Assembly (NCBI GenBank): GCA_963921825.1
Contig: OY997591.1
Span: 33,811,825 to 33,875,824, forward strand
Length of the DNA stretch: 64,000 nt
DNA from: Erodium maritimum
Taxonomy: Eukaryota; Streptophyta; Magnoliopsida; Geraniales; Geraniaceae
Direction: 5' to 3'
The first letter of the stretch is position 1, and every line of letters begins with the position of its first letter. Shown here piece by piece: positions 33,634-46,618 of this stretch. The notes beneath the pieces were generated by a model. It was given only the letters and a program-made list of their open reading frames with translations, did not search any database and was not told the origin of the DNA. A program made the position numbers and the translations under genes.

Positions 33634-34250
33634 TTTTTTTTATCGGCTACTTTGTATTGATACCAAGTCTTTAAAATAAAGGACAAGGCAAAGGGAAAAT
33701 CCCTCAAAGCTTACAAACAAAGGTACTCAATTAAGAGGACCTAGTGCACTTTCTTGTGCCGCAAACAACGAAAACAAATTAAAAAACTTTCAACCTTGGA
33801 AGCACTAACTTGTGTTCCAAGCTACTGTAAACCGCCCAAACCATTCAAAATGCTTTAACCCTCAGCTGAAAACCCAAATGATGTCCTAAGGTAACGGATT
33901 AAACTAATTCCCCAAGGCCACACTTGAACTACCATAGGCAAGGAAAGATAATGACAAACCAGCAACAATCTGGTGTAAAGGAGTTGTCGACTTCACTTCA
34001 GTTGCAGAGCACCACAAACCCTTGTTGATCACAACAACGGTCTGTATAAAACATCAGCAGACAAGGACAACAATGTCCTGAAAAAACAGCTAAACTCCCA
34101 CACTCAACCTATATAACTGCCCACACTCACAAAGTGAAACAAGTACTCCTAAGTCTGCCACACTCAGAGTAGCCAAAACCCCCAAGAAGCCAGTCTTATC
34201 TCGTTACAACTCGGTTCAGGCGTCCCCGAACTACGTTGTAACCAACTGAT
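33634..34250 (-). mobile_element. LINE-type 3' fragment
   Basis: The left edge is a T-run followed by ATCGGC, the complement of a GCCGATAAAAAAA tail. To the right are several hundred non-coding bases without a reading frame, presumably a 3' UTR. The right (5') boundary is estimated; the gypsy leader follows. Confidence 0.5.
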
Positions 34251-35069
34251 ATCCCCACTATCATGATTTGCTGCAGTCAAATCATAATAGGACATATACT
34301 CCAATTTTTACAGAAAATTTCGACATGCTCCGTTTGAAAACTTGGTAAACCATCCGCACACGCGGGACAAACAGTTCACACTTAAACAATACACATCGAA
34401 CACTTTAGTAAGCAGTCCACCAAACATTAAACACAGCAAACCGGCAAATCATTAGCCAACCAACAACAACCAACTCTCGACACTCCTAATGACTCGTTCG
34501 TAAATTAAGTTAACCATCCGCTTAAGCGGGACAACCCATTACCAACTGCACGTAGCACCCAAATACAATTTTTTGCATTCAGCCAATTATCTCATCTTAC
34601 ACCTCGGGTCGAGGTAATCTCACTATTACCGCCCGGCTAAGTCCATACTTGGGAAAACAATTCAACTCAGACAATAACCACAAACCACACAAGTCTACCC
34701 AAACATCCACTTCACTTAGGCCTAACGTTTCACCAATCAACAACGGCCGACCAAGGTGGCAACCCACATATCAATTAATCAACCAACACGTCATAACCAG
34801 CCCGAGCCTCGCTCGTTAACCAACCTCGATCTTAACCGATCGGCATCATGGATCCACTAAGGTGTACATCCATCAGAGAAAAAGGCACAAATCAAGTAAG
34901 GTAAAACTGAAACAACGCACTTTAACAAATGAGGCTCTCGTCGTTTCGACTCTACGCATAGGAAAATTCCGACTTGCGTCACCGAGCACTACGACCTTAG
35001 CCACCTAACTCTACCCACCTAGTTGACGTACGGTCCGAGGTTTTGAAAAATCATTTTAAAATGAAACCA
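34250..35069 (-). other. Leader region of a truncated minus-strand gypsy element
   Basis: About 0.8 kb lies on the internal side of the primer-binding site at 35070-35082 and shows no open frame of note. The phrase AACCATCCGC followed by GCGGGACAA occurs twice (near 34345 and 34512). The internal coding region that should follow is missing, apparently replaced by the LINE fragment to the left. Confidence 0.5.
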
Positions 35070-35082
35070 GGCTCTGATACCA
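35070..35082 (-). promoter_or_regulatory. Primer-binding site of the gypsy element
   Basis: On the minus strand this reads TGGTATCAGAGCC, a match to initiator methionine tRNA, 3 bp from the LTR end at 35086. Confidence 0.88.
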
Positions 35083-36019
35083 AATTGTCACACCCCAAAT
35101 CCGGTATTGACCAGATCCGAGACGTGACTTAGTGAAATTAAATAAAAACGAATCTAGAAGGGATTTAAGTCTAAAAAAGAGAATAATATAAATCAACAGA
35201 ATTCAAATCTTGAGTCCCAAGCTCAGTCAATATAAAATGAACAACACAATACGTCTCTAATAACAACAAGTAAACACCGGGCATCCGCCAGCTCCCCAGC
35301 TCTGCGTGACCCTCTAGTCCAAGGCATAGCTATCACTTGTAGAAAACACAGTAAAGGGGTGAGCTTGACGCTCAGTAGGGAAAACCACAAAAACCTCCTC
35401 AATTCGGATTTACTAGAACACCTTTCCACAATTTGAAATATTTTGAGAGAACCGATATAACAATACAACACTTAAGCCATTTAACAGTCAACACTCCCTT
35501 GATATGACACTCCTAGGCAACCCATACCAACTTAACTCAACACCAACCATTTGACTAAGGTACACACCGAAGGGAACAATCCAACTGAGACACCCAATTA
35601 CGTTTCCCAACCAACTTTTGACAATTAAAAGGAGAGGGCGAAAACGAGAACATGCAACTCAAATTAAAAAACTTTCACTTTACTCAACCACAAACTATCC
35701 CGAAAATCCTCATCCAAAGCCCACTTCACGACCAACTCACGGATAAACACAAAGACGACGCTTTAACTTACACGGAAGCCACACACATGAACTTCGTCAT
35801 CAAACAATCGAAATCAAGTCATTCACGGTCACACACAACTCATAACAAGGAGAACACCCATAGCCACAACACATCAATACTCATTCAATTCAAAGCAATC
35901 TCAAACACACAACTCGTAACCATCGCACGGTCTCGGGAGAAACCCGTTTGGCCCGGCCCAACCGCACGCAACTTCCCCAACACAAAGTCGGGATAGGCGG
36001 TCGACCTCATCGTGGAACA

Positions 36020-36290
36020 CAGCGTTTTACCGATCGACGGAAGGCAGTGAAATCATCTCTTCGCGGCCTCATCTCTCGCGGTGCTCAACACAGCGTTTTA
36101 CCGAGTGCTAGTCGGAAGGTAGGGAAACCACCTCTTCGCGGGACACATCGTTTTACCGACTCACGGTCGGAAGGTAAGGAAACCACCTTTCTCATGTAAC
36201 CACAATACCATAAACGCAACACTTTACCGATTACGCGCCGGAAGGTACGATACACCTGGCGGAAGTACATCTCTCACACTTTACCGGCCG
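36020..36290 (-). repeat. Irregular repeats in gypsy LTR E
   Basis: CGTTTTACCGA or a close variant recurs at 36023, 36094 and 36149, followed by CGG-AAGGTA-type words. The related word GATCGGTAAAG recurs in the LTR at 26299-29177. Confidence 0.7.
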
Positions 36291-36422
36291 CGAATCAAAA
36301 CAATCACAACCACACTCACAAACAGGATCACAATGACATTCTCAAACAGGATCGCAATCACATTCTCAAACAGGATCACAATCGCATTCTCAATTTACAC
36401 CCGTAACCATCACGTACTTACC

Positions 36423-38110
36423 TGTTAGTCTTAGTGCCCGTAGTTCAATCCTAAATGTCCAAATGTATATATCATCGTTAGCAATAAAATTAAAGCGGCT
36501 TTATATTACTTATGTGTTGGAGTAATATATCGATGTGTGCTCTGATCTATGCCCACCATGCGAATAGAACCATAGATCGAGATAGATCACACTCGATGGG
36601 TCCCTAGTCAACAAAGCTTCACTAGAAGCGACTAGTATGAAAGATGGCTCTTTATGGCTTACGTTCTGTTAGTCATTGGAATGAGATTCCGGAGTCTGAT
36701 CATAGATATCATGTGGGACATGATATTGGACGACCCGCCCTGAATATGTGCCATAGATTAAGTCATGAACATATTCAGTGTTGTAGCTTGTCATGTATCC
36801 TTAGACCAAGGAGTCTTTGTGATCGCTATGTAGTCAACAACTGAGTTTGACCTGAGCCTAACGTTGTCCGTAACAGGGCTTCCATAACGGCCAGGATTGG
36901 CTTGGGGACGGGCTACATGAGTGACACGAAAGACGGCTAAGGGATTTATCCCTCATACTAAGGTATGGGAAAGATATCGGTTCTCGGCCACTTGATCGAG
37001 AGTGACTGGAAGAATAGCATGGCCATGCACATGATACTGGGTATCATATCTTCAGTCATCTCACATGTCAAGGAACGGTGATTGAGAATAATAAGGATGA
37101 CGGCTCTATGCCTTATCTCAATCAGGATATCGGAGATAAAAGGATAATGACAGGGACGACAGAAAGGTTAGAATCGACAGGGTCGATTCGTTATGTAGTG
37201 TCAGGCAATACTAAAGTCTCGTTAGTTGCCACTTAAATAGGATCAAGTAAAATGGGATTTTACGTTGATCTATTGACATGCATAAACCTAAGGGTCACAC
37301 CGGAGGATGAAACTCATTGACACATATATGGAGAATGGCCAAAAGGGAGTTGTCTCGGGATATGACCAAAACTGGGTTTTGGGTCATGTGCCCGTAAGTG
37401 AATAGGACTTTACGGATCGAGACAAGGCTTGGAGTCTTGGGATTGATCGCGTCGGATAATGTTGGACATTTCCGGTATGGAAGGCTTGGAGGCGATGAGC
37501 GAATCACGGGACCTCGTTGGAAATGGCCATGGGCCATGTTCCAAGAGGCCCATGAAAGGCCCATGCAACCAAGGCCCATGGAACTAATTAATCAAGTCTT
37601 GATTAATTAGTACTAAGTAAGCAAGACAAGGATTAAGGTGTTGGTGATTCACCACCTAACCCAATCTTGTCTTGCCATACTTTGTCCTATTTACACCTTA
37701 CTTGACACCATACTTGTCCCATGCCTTTAGTTGGACAAGTATGGGTTTTGTTATGTTTAAGTCATCTTTTTTCAACATAACAAACACAAGACAAGAATAG
37801 GAAACACATTTTCTCTCCCTCTTCCATGGCCATTTCGGGTTTGGCTAGTTTCCACCTCCATGTTTGTGTTCTTGAGTCCTCAAAGAGAAGAACTACGTGG
37901 CTTTGATTCCCATGTGGATACGTAGGCGTCTTGGAGACTCAAGCCAATCATTCGTTACCCGGTGTTCTTGTTTTGGTAAGAACTAGTGCTGAATTTTTCT
38001 CTTGTGAATCCATTCTTTGTTAGTTGTTTCATGGTTTTAATCGTCTCTTGGTTTTCCTTGATTTTCCGCTGCGAGTTGGTTCATCTCCAACCCTACCTCG
38101 AGACCCAACA
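36423..38110 (+). repeat. 5' LTR of copia B
   Basis: It starts TGTTAGTCTTAG and ends ACCCAACA. The copy at 43199-44886 has the same length and reading. It is expected to carry the promoter and polyadenylation signals. The open frame at 36644-36844 is an LTR-embedded chance frame repeated in every LTR copy. Confidence 0.96.
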
Positions 38111-38111
38111 G

Positions 38112-38124
38112 TGGTATCAGAGCC
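38112..38124 (+). promoter_or_regulatory. Primer-binding site of copia B
   Basis: TGGTATCAGAGCC, one base after the LTR, matches initiator methionine tRNA. Confidence 0.93.
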
Positions 38125-39669
38125 GTGCTACCTCCGGGATTCACAAGACGGTGTTCAAAGTTTCGGTTTTGCTTGAAAGTTTCGTTTTTGGCATGTTGTT
38201 TTGCTAAATTGTTTGATAACATGTTTTAAATTCTTGTTTATGGATTTAATGCATGTAAAATGAATTTTTGAAAATTATTTCAAATCTGGAAATTTTGAAA
38301 AAAAAAGTTTGATTTTTCGGGTCTCGGGAGCGGGACTCTCGGGGAGCCGAAACCGGGACCGAACGGGGCTCCGTTGGACGGAGCTAGGCCAAGCATGACC
38401 ATTAGATGGTTGATATGTCAAGGCTAAACCGTTTTGTTAGTTATGACGAGTTTGGAACCGTCATGATGAACTCGAAGATCAAATGTTCAAAAGTTTCATT
38501 TTTGAACGGTTTCGATAAACCGAGCATCAAAAAATTTCGAAACTTGGCTATTAATTAAAACCGGAAAATCACATGATGTTTGATAACATTCTTGTTTGAT
38601 AACACGATGTGTGATGTGATGTTGGCATGGTGTACATAATAGCCCCGAGCTCAATTTATTTATTTATCGCTTTTCACGGCCTGCGAGCCGTTAGAGTTAA
38701 CGTGTAATTATTCTTTCAAGGTGTGGTCGTCGAACCACTTGTTTGTAATATTTATTTATTCCCGACCTGCGAGTCGTGTATTAAATTGTAATATTTTACT
38801 CAAGACGAAGAAAGGGCGAAAAGGTCATTTGGTGGCTTTTCGGGTGTTGGCATCGGCTTGGAGTCGGTGGAGCTCAAGAAGCTAGTGGGAGTTAGTTTAG
38901 GGGGCTATTATGTGCACATTTATCGCTTTATGCTTGGTTTAGTTTATGCATGATTAATTCTATGTGTTTTAGAATTGCATGCTTAACTTTATTTACCGAG
39001 CATATCACCTCACATGCAAAGATAAAATTGGAATTTTAATCCTTGTGTGTGAACCCTTAGAACCGTCATTGCATTGGATGTAGTTGACGGGTTCAAAGGA
39101 AGAATTACATTGGATGTAATTTGAGGCATCATTGCATTTAGAATGTAGTTGATGTGCTCATCGCATCTAGGATGTGCCAAAGTTTTGAACACAACTGGAC
39201 AAGTAAAAGCGGGTCATGTCCGATACCTCCCAATCATCAACACCTTACTACCTCCCCGTCCTATGGTTGTCGTGCGCATTAGCGGAGCATCCATGGGGAA
39301 GCGGGGTAGTAGGTTTGGACGACATATGTGGGTGTCGTGCGCATTAGCGGAGCACCTACATAGTGACGAGCCATAGTTGAAAATTGGTGGACCCAACTAC
39401 GATTCTCGGCCTGAGGTTGAGCTAGGGTAACAGATAGGGTAAGTCGTGTACATAAGTACATACCCTAGCCAAGAGTCACATTGGATGTGATTGGATGGAG
39501 TCCTACCTACATAGCTCGATTAAGTGGTGAGCATTAGTTCAGCTTAATCGAGTGAATCAAGGATCTTGGTTTCAGATTCTAAAGGTTTAGAATTGATTGT
39601 TGGTGTTTAAGCTTAATCTTCATAAAATTTATTCAGTTTACTGATTGAATTTTATCTGTTGTAGATCAA
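38125..39669 (+). other. Non-coding leader of copia B
   Basis: About 1.5 kb has no credible frame. It contains a duplicated GTCGTGCGCATTAGCGGAGC (39270 and 39339) and recurrent CATTGGATGTA words (39072-39150). A packaging or dimerisation role is possible but not shown. Confidence 0.75.
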
Positions 39670-42600
39670 ATGGCAAATTCAGCGAACATTGATAGTTTGT
39701 CATTAAAAACCATTCTTGACAGGGTCAAGCTAAATGGGACAAACTATTTGGACTGGTACAGAATTTTGAGGATAGTCCTCAAGTCTGAACGCAAAGAATA
39801 CGTCCTTGACAAGGCTGTCTCTAAGACCATATCAGAGTTACATGAAGTGTCATCAGCTGCTGAGAAGAATATCTCAGGGATCTGGGATCCAAGGATATTC
39901 TGATGGTCAACAAGGGAATTGGAAGTGGCAAGGGCTGGGCCCATGCGCACTTGGCAGGAAAGATGAGACACCTGAGAATGTCTGCTTCTACTGCCAACAG
40001 CCTGGTCATTGGAACCGGGATTACAGGAAGTTCACGGCTGATCTGAAGAAGGGCAGTGGGACTGCGCCTTCATCAAATAGCCTGGATGATCTGAAGAAGG
40101 GCAGTAGGACTGCGCCTTCATCAGGAAACCTGGATGATCTAAGGAAGGGCGGTGGGATCGTGCCTTCATTCGGTATTAACTCTATAGAGCTACATCTCTC
40201 TACTTCCAAAGATTCATGGGTATTAGATACCATGACTGAATCTCACACATGCACTAATATATGGTGGTTGAAAGTAGGAGAGATTTGGAAAGCACGAAAT
40301 GGACCTCAGAGTTGTGGCAACTGCTGTAGGATCCATGAGTCTTGCTTTGCCAAGAGGCCTTGTCTTAGTATTGTATAATGTATATTGCATACCTACTTTT
40401 AGTAGGAATATTATATCTGTATCCGTGTTTGACAAGGAAGGATATAATGTTAATATTGGAAATGGAGTTTTCAATGTTCTATGCAATGATATGTTTTATA
40501 CCAGTACTGACATGGTTGGAGGATTGTACATATTAGATATGGGTAACAATGCCTCAAGTTCTATATATTCCGTTAATACCAAGAGGTCTAAATCCAACGA
40601 TTTAAACCTAACTCTGTTATGGTACTGTCATTTGGGTCGCATAAACAAGAAGCGCCTATCAGCACTTCAGAAGTGCGGGCTTTCAGGTTCATTCGAATTC
40701 CATTCGATCGATAGGTGCAAGGTTTGTTTGATGGGCAAAATGACTAAAGTGCCCTTTATCGATCGCGATGAAAGGGCGGGTGAATTATTGGGGCTGATAC
40801 ACTCAAATATGTGTAGACCAATAAGTTCACTTGCCAGGAGGGGTTTTAGCTACTTTATCACATTTACTGATGATTACAGTAAATATGGTTATGTCTATTC
40901 GGTGAGACATAAGTCTGAAGCTTTTGATAAATTCAAAGAGTTTAAGACTATAGTAGAAAACCAGCTCGACAAAGGTATTAAGGCACTTCGATTGGATCGA
41001 GGTGGAAAATACTTGACCACAGAGTTATTAGATCATCTAAAAGAGAATGGGATCCTTTTGGAATGGACTCCTCCAAGGTCACTGTAGTTGAAAGGTGTAG
41101 CCAAACGGAGAAATCGGACATTGTTAGACAATGGTCTGTTCCATGATTAGTTGGACTGATCTCCCAATCTCTTTTAGGGGTTTTGCTCTAGAGACGACCG
41201 CATTCATAGTGAATCGGGCTTCGACGAATGGTGTGGAAGGGACACCATTTTAAAAATGGTACGGGATGATGCCCGCTTTGTCCTTCCTAAAGATTTGTGG
41301 TTGCGAGGCTTATGTGAAACATTTGGTTTCGACTAAGCTCGAACCAAGATCTGAGATATGCACATTCGTGTGGTATCCCAAAGCAACAAGGGGATACTAT
41401 TTCTACAATCCCAGTGAGAACATGGTGTTCGTCGCTTGGGGTGGGGTCTTTATGGAAAAGAAGTTTTGTTTCCAAAGACGTCATTGGGAGGACTGTGCAT
41501 CTCGAAGAAATTCAGGATGGTACAGATCTGTCTAAACCAATTGACAACCCAGTAGAAAGGAGCCAGAGATTGTCGTAGAGTAAGAACCAATTCCTGTTAC
41601 AATTCCGGAAGGTCCAAGGCGATTTGAAAGGATCAATCTTCCACCTCCAAGATATGGTATCCGGAGGTGACAATGAAGTCATGGTGGATCACGATGATCC
41701 AGCCACCTTTCAAGAAGTCGTGGATGGGCCCGACTCCGAGTTATGGCTGGGAGCCATGAGGGAGGAAATGCAATCCATGTCAGACAACCGAGTCTGGGAA
41801 CCGGTTGATCCCATCAATGGTGTGAGGACCATAGGATGCAAATGGATCTTCAAGGTGAAGATGGACATGGACGGCAACCCTCTGACCTACAAAGCTCAAC
41901 TGGTGGCGAAAGGTTATAGGCAGATCCAATGGATTGACTATGAGGAAACCTTCTCCTTAGTGGCTATGGTCAAAATCGATCCAAATTCTTCTTGATATAA
42001 CTGCGTATCATAATTACGAGATATGGCAAGTGGATGTCAAAACCGCTTTCCTAAATGGAAATTTGACTGAGTACGTTTGTATGTCTCGGCCCAAAGGTTT
42101 TGACGATCCGAAGAATAAGGGAAAGATTTATAAGTTGTTGAAATCCATTTATGGATTAAAACGAACTTCTCGGAGTTGGATCCTTCGTTTTGATGAAGCT
42201 GTAATTGGATTTGGCTTAATCAAGAACGAGGATGAATCTTGCGTTTATAAGAAGGCTAGTGGGAGCAATATTACCTTTCTGGTTCTCATTGAAAACGACA
42301 TCCCAACCTTGCACGAGACTAAAGCTTGGTTGAGGAAGTGTTTTTCAATAAAGGACTTAGGCGATGCTTCTCATATCTTAAGGATTAAGATATGTAGAGA
42401 TCGCACCAAGAGGGTCTTGGATTTAAGTCAGGGAACCTATGTGAACAAGGCATTGAGTAGGTTCTTAATGCTCGATTCAAAGAAAGGACTTTTACCCACT
42501 AGTCATGGCATTCATCTCAGCAAGACTCAGTGTCCTAAGACACCTGATGAGCTGAAAAGGATGATGAGAATCCTATGCGCCTGGGGGCAGGATCGATCAT

Positions 42601-43070
42601 ATATGCCATGACATGTATGAGACCAGACGTCTCGTAAGCCTTATGTTGTACCAGTAGACATCATTCTAACCCGGGGGAAAGATGATGCTGAACTAGTCGT
42701 CGAAGGATGAGTAGACGCTAGTTTTCCAAGACAAATCCAGATGACTTTAGAAGTCAATCAGGATATGTGTTTACGCTGAATGGCAGAGCTTTAGCTGGGA
42801 AAGCGTAAAGCAAGATACCATTGCCGAATCTACGACAGAGGCCAAGTACATGGATGCTGCAGAGGCAGCTAAGGAGGCTATGTGGATTTGGAAATTCATG
42901 GCAGGGCTGGGTGTAATTAAAAACCCATCCAGTCCGGTGAATCCATTTTGCGACAACACAAGGGCCATTGCGCAAGCTAAAAGCCTAGATCGCATAACAA
43001 ATCCAAACATGTACTGCGGCGTATCCACCTCATCAGATAAATACTGAACTGAGGTGAAGTGAAGATAACC
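39670..43070 (+). pseudogene. Broken copia gag-pol of copy B
   Basis: Order: gag N-terminus (39670-39903, containing LNGTNYLDW); a strongly shortened middle; a zinc knuckle in another frame whose last Cys is Tyr (about 39981-40023); three 48-bp repeats (40040-40183); protease in which the catalytic DTG is DTM (40226-40234); GAG-pre-integrase with both zinc-binding His replaced; integrase core in which the first Asp is Asn (AAT 40806-40808) and the Glu is Lys (AAA 41103-41105), split by TAG at 41085-41087; reverse transcriptase (41624-41995 and 42030-42611) with IEND in place of YVDD (42288-42299); and RNase H (42850-43047). Copy A has the same changes. No active enzyme is encoded. Confidence 0.93.
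40040..40183 (+). repeat. Three 48-bp in-frame repeats after the zinc knuckle
   Basis: Units start at 40040, 40088 and 40136 and encode a 16-residue motif, DLKKGSGTAPSSNSLD in the first copy. Copy A carries the same three units. The length keeps the frame. Confidence 0.92.
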
Positions 43071-43183
43071 GATATTGCAACAGATGATAACATAGCCAAC
43101 CCGTTGACTAAAGCAGTGTCACTGCCTGAACATGTTAGACATGTAAAGTCGATGGGGACATATTGGAGTTTAGATTGGAACTA

Positions 43184-43197
43184 GGGCAAGTGGGAGA
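43184..43197 (+). promoter_or_regulatory. Polypurine tract of copia B
   Basis: GGGCAAGTGGGAGA precedes the 3' LTR start at 43199 by one base. Confidence 0.85.
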
Positions 43198-43198
43198 T

Positions 43199-44886
43199 TG
43201 TTAGTCTTAGTGCCCGTAGTTCAATCCTAAATGTCCAAATGTATATATCATCGTTAGCAATAAAATTAAAGCGGCTTTATATTACTTATGTGTTGGAGTA
43301 ATATATCGATGTGTGCTCTGATCTATGCCCACCATGCGAATAGAACCATAGATCGAGATAGATCACACTCGATGGGTCCCTAGTCAACAAAGCTTCACTA
43401 GAAGCGACTAGTATGAAAGATGGCTCTTTATGGCTTACGTTCTGTTAGTCATTGGAATGAGATTCCGGAGTCTGATCATAGATATCATGTGGGACATGAT
43501 ATTGGACGACCCGCCCTGAATATGTGCCATAGATTAAGTCATGAACATATTCAGTGTTGTAGCTTGTCATGTATCCTTAGACCAAGGAGTCTTTGTGATC
43601 GCTATGTAGTCAACAACTGAGTTTGACCTGAGCCTAACGTTGTCCGTAACAGGGCTTCCATAACGGCCAGGATTGGCTTGGGGACGGGCTACATGAGTGA
43701 CACGAAAGACGGCTAAGGGATTTATCCCTCATACTAAGGTATGGGAAAGATATCGGTTCTCGGCCACTTGATCGAGAGTGACTGGAAGAATAGCATGGCC
43801 ATGCACATGATACTGGGTATCATATCTTCAGTCATCTCACATGTCAAGGAACGGTGATTGAGAATAATAAGGATGACGGCTCTATGCCTTATCTCAATCA
43901 GGATATCGGAGATAAAAGGATAATGACAGGGACGACAGAAAGGTTAGAATCGACAGGGTCGATTCGTTATGTAGTGTCAGGCAATACTAAAGTCTCGTTA
44001 GTTGCCACTTAAATAGGATCAAGTAAAATGGGATTTTACGTTGATCTATTGACATGCATAAACCTAAGGGTCACACCGGAGGATGAAACTCATTGACACA
44101 TATATGGAGAATGGCCAAAAGGGAGTTGTCTCGGGATATGACCAAAACTGGGTTTTGGGTCATGTGCCCGTAAGTGAATAGGACTTTACGGATCGAGACA
44201 AGGCTTGGAGTCTTGGGATTGATCGCGTCGGATAATGTTGGACATTTCCGGTATGGAAGGCTTGGAGGCGATGAGCGAATCACGGGACCTCGTTGGAAAT
44301 GGCCATGGGCCATGTTCCAAGAGGCCCATGAAAGGCCCATGCAACCAAGGCCCATGGAACTAATTAATCAAGTCTTGATTAATTAGTACTAAGTAAGCAA
44401 GACAAGGATTAAGGTGTTGGTGATTCACCACCTAACCCAATCTTGTCTTGCCATACTTTGTCCTATTTACACCTTACTTGACACCATACTTGTCCCATGC
44501 CTTTAGTTGGACAAGTATGGGTTTTGTTATGTTTAAGTCATCTTTTTTCAACATAACAAACACAAGACAAGAATAGGAAACACATTTTCTCTCCCTCTTC
44601 CATGGCCATTTCGGGTTTGGCTAGTTTCCACCTCCATGTTTGTGTTCTTGAGTCCTCAAAGAGAAGAACTACGTGGCTTTGATTCCCATGTGGATACGTA
44701 GGCGTCTTGGAGACTCAAGCCAATCATTCGTTACCCGGTGTTCTTGTTTTGGTAAGAACTAGTGCTGAATTTTTCTCTTGTGAATCCATTCTTTGTTAGT
44801 TGTTTCATGGTTTTAATCGTCTCTTGGTTTTCCTTGATTTTCCGCTGCGAGTTGGTTCATCTCCAACCCTACCTCGAGACCCAACA
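43199..44886 (+). repeat. 3' LTR of copia B
   Basis: 1,688 bp, the same as the 5' LTR in all stretches compared, and followed by the target duplication TTACC. Confidence 0.96.
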
Positions 44887-45544
44887 TTACCATCACTTAC
44901 TGACACCACACTCGACGTGGTAACCCCACCGTCTTAACCGGTATCCAGTCCCCACAACAGAACATATAAACAGGAATATAGTCACTCAAACACTGATATG
45001 CATTACCATGTTCAACTCTACTCATTTTCATGTTCGTTATTTAATAACCGTTCAAACAACATAGAGTACAAAGACCACACAATCAGCAAACAATCCTACA
45101 GGCACGACAGGGCCTGTTTCTACCAGCACAGCATACCAACACCTATGACATGACATGGCTCGTAGGTCGTTCTCATTCATAAAGCTATTCTAATCGATTC
45201 AGTCCTATATGCATACTAGTTATTTATCTGGTTATTAGGTTTCCCTATATGCATTCTAGTATAACCGTAATAAAGCGGGTTTCGAGGTAATCCCTACCTC
45301 TCAAATCTATATCTAGGTCGCCTAGTTGTTGACGTCCTGGCCAACTCCGGTCTTCTCCGTGCTAGGGGTAAAGGGCTGATTTTAACACAAAAAGGACAGT
45401 CATCAGTCCCGGTCCAGTCCGTAACGGTCCTCAAACTTGTTATCAGTTAAGTCCTTTAGTTTAACGGTTCAGTCCTCTAGATTTATCTGATTCTAAGTCC
45501 TTTATTTTATCTGATTAAGTCCAAATATTTAATTAATAAAGTTA

Positions 45545-45780
45545 ATTAAAAGTCCTGGCCCGAATCCCACCCGACTCTGAACCCGGACCCGAATCCGACC
45601 CGGTCCAGATCTCAGACCCAGACCTGACCCGAGCCTGACCCAGACCCGGATCCAAACCCGAGTCCAGATCTGAACCCGAGCCATGTCCATGCCCGAAGCC
45701 CAGATCGAGTCCAGGCCCAGATCCAGGTTCTGGCCCAAGACCAAGGCCCGGTCTCGTCCTGGCCCAATCCAAAGCCTGCC
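45545..45780 (-). repeat. Degenerate GACCCG/GAACCCG tract in gypsy LTR E
   Basis: Short variants of GACCCG, AACCCG and CAGATC recur without a fixed period. The Gly-rich open frames on the minus strand (45529-45974) come from this low-complexity DNA and are not genes. Confidence 0.8.
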
Positions 45781-46618
45781 TCGTCCTGAGCCGTGAACGG
45801 AGCAGTGACGCTAGGGTTCCGGAAAGGCGAGAGGACGGCGGTAGAGGCGGATCCAGGGGTTCTCAACGGCGGGTGAGGCGTCAGGCAGCTCGGGAGGACG
45901 GGGGGAGGTTGAAGGTGCGAGATCCAGACCCTTCCGTTCAGATCTGACACCGGGAGAAGCTCGCCGGCGAGCATGGCTCAGATCTGAAGTTTGAGAAGTC
46001 CGGCCGAGCTTCGCCCCTCAAACTCGCTCAAATCGAGCTCAAGCGTTCAGGATTTCCAAGAAAGGGATAACGGGGAAGTAGAACCAGGACGGGGAAAGGC
46101 TCACCGTCCTCGATTTGGTTCGTCAATGGCGCTGTGAGTTGGACAGGTACGGCGGCGCTGATTCGAGGTGACTCGGGGAAGAAGAGGTAAAGGGCGGGGG
46201 GAGGGGGGGGGGGTTTCTTTGGCACGGCGAGGCGAGGGTGGAGGAAGAATAAGAAGAAAGTGACGGCTTTGGGTGCTCCGGCGAGCTTCGGAAGAGGGAG
46301 AGACGGGGAGGAACAAGAGAGAACGCGCGAGGTTGAAGACGCGTCTAGAGTTCCGTGCGTGCAAATGGAACTGAAGCGGCGCGTTTCAGGTCTTTGTACG
46401 TGTAGTTTGGGGCCGGTTTCGTGGGCCGCGTGCGAATGTGGCTGGGCCTGGTTTGGCTCGGCCCAAAGCCCGGGTCCGACCTGGCCCAACTCTAACCCCT
46501 TCCTCCTTTTTTTTTCTTTTTTTTTTCACACTCGTTCCACTTTTTTTCGATCCGTCTTCCAACCCCTTCGCTTTAAAAAAAACGTAAATTAAACCATTAA
46601 AATTTTCAGGTCTTTACA

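Larger units (their letters stand above)
36423..44886 (+). mobile_element. Ty1/copia LTR retrotransposon, copy B (complete, recent)
   Basis: Two 1,688-bp LTRs (36423-38110 and 43199-44886) flank an internal region of 5,088 bp. Target duplications TTACC lie at 36418-36422 and 44887-44891. The LTRs are collinear (constant offset 6,776), and I saw no difference in the stretches compared. The primer-binding site is at 38112-38124 and the polypurine tract at 43184-43197. It sits inside gypsy LTR E. Structure is complete but gag-pol is broken throughout, so mobility must have depended on enzymes from another element. Confidence 0.97.
35086..46618 (-). repeat. 5' LTR of a gypsy element (E), split by copia B
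   Basis: On the minus strand the LTR starts TGTAAAGACC at 46618 and ends at 35086 next to the primer-binding site. Subtracting copia B and one TTACC duplication leaves about 3,064 bp, close to the 3,080 bp of LTR D1. The ending (complement of TGTCACACCCCAAATCCGG) closely matches the D1 ending. A repeat series with CGTTTTACCGA lies at 36020-36290 and a degenerate GACCCG tract at 45545-45780. It contains no gene. Confidence 0.82.

Noticed and set aside
36644-36844. Short open frame repeated at 43420-43620 and 6571-6777 (and diverged at 60766-60966), suggesting a conserved small protein
   Set aside because: It lies inside the copia LTR and is repeated only because the LTR is. The old relic copy shows ordinary scattered changes without signs of coding constraint.
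45529-45974. Gly/Arg-rich and Pro-rich open frames on the minus strand
   Set aside because: They follow a degenerate GACCCG repeat in a gypsy LTR; absence of stops is a composition effect.
46028-46592. Overlapping GC-rich open frames on both strands, 110-153 codons
   Set aside because: They lie within the gypsy LTR E, have no domain, and overlap each other on opposite strands.
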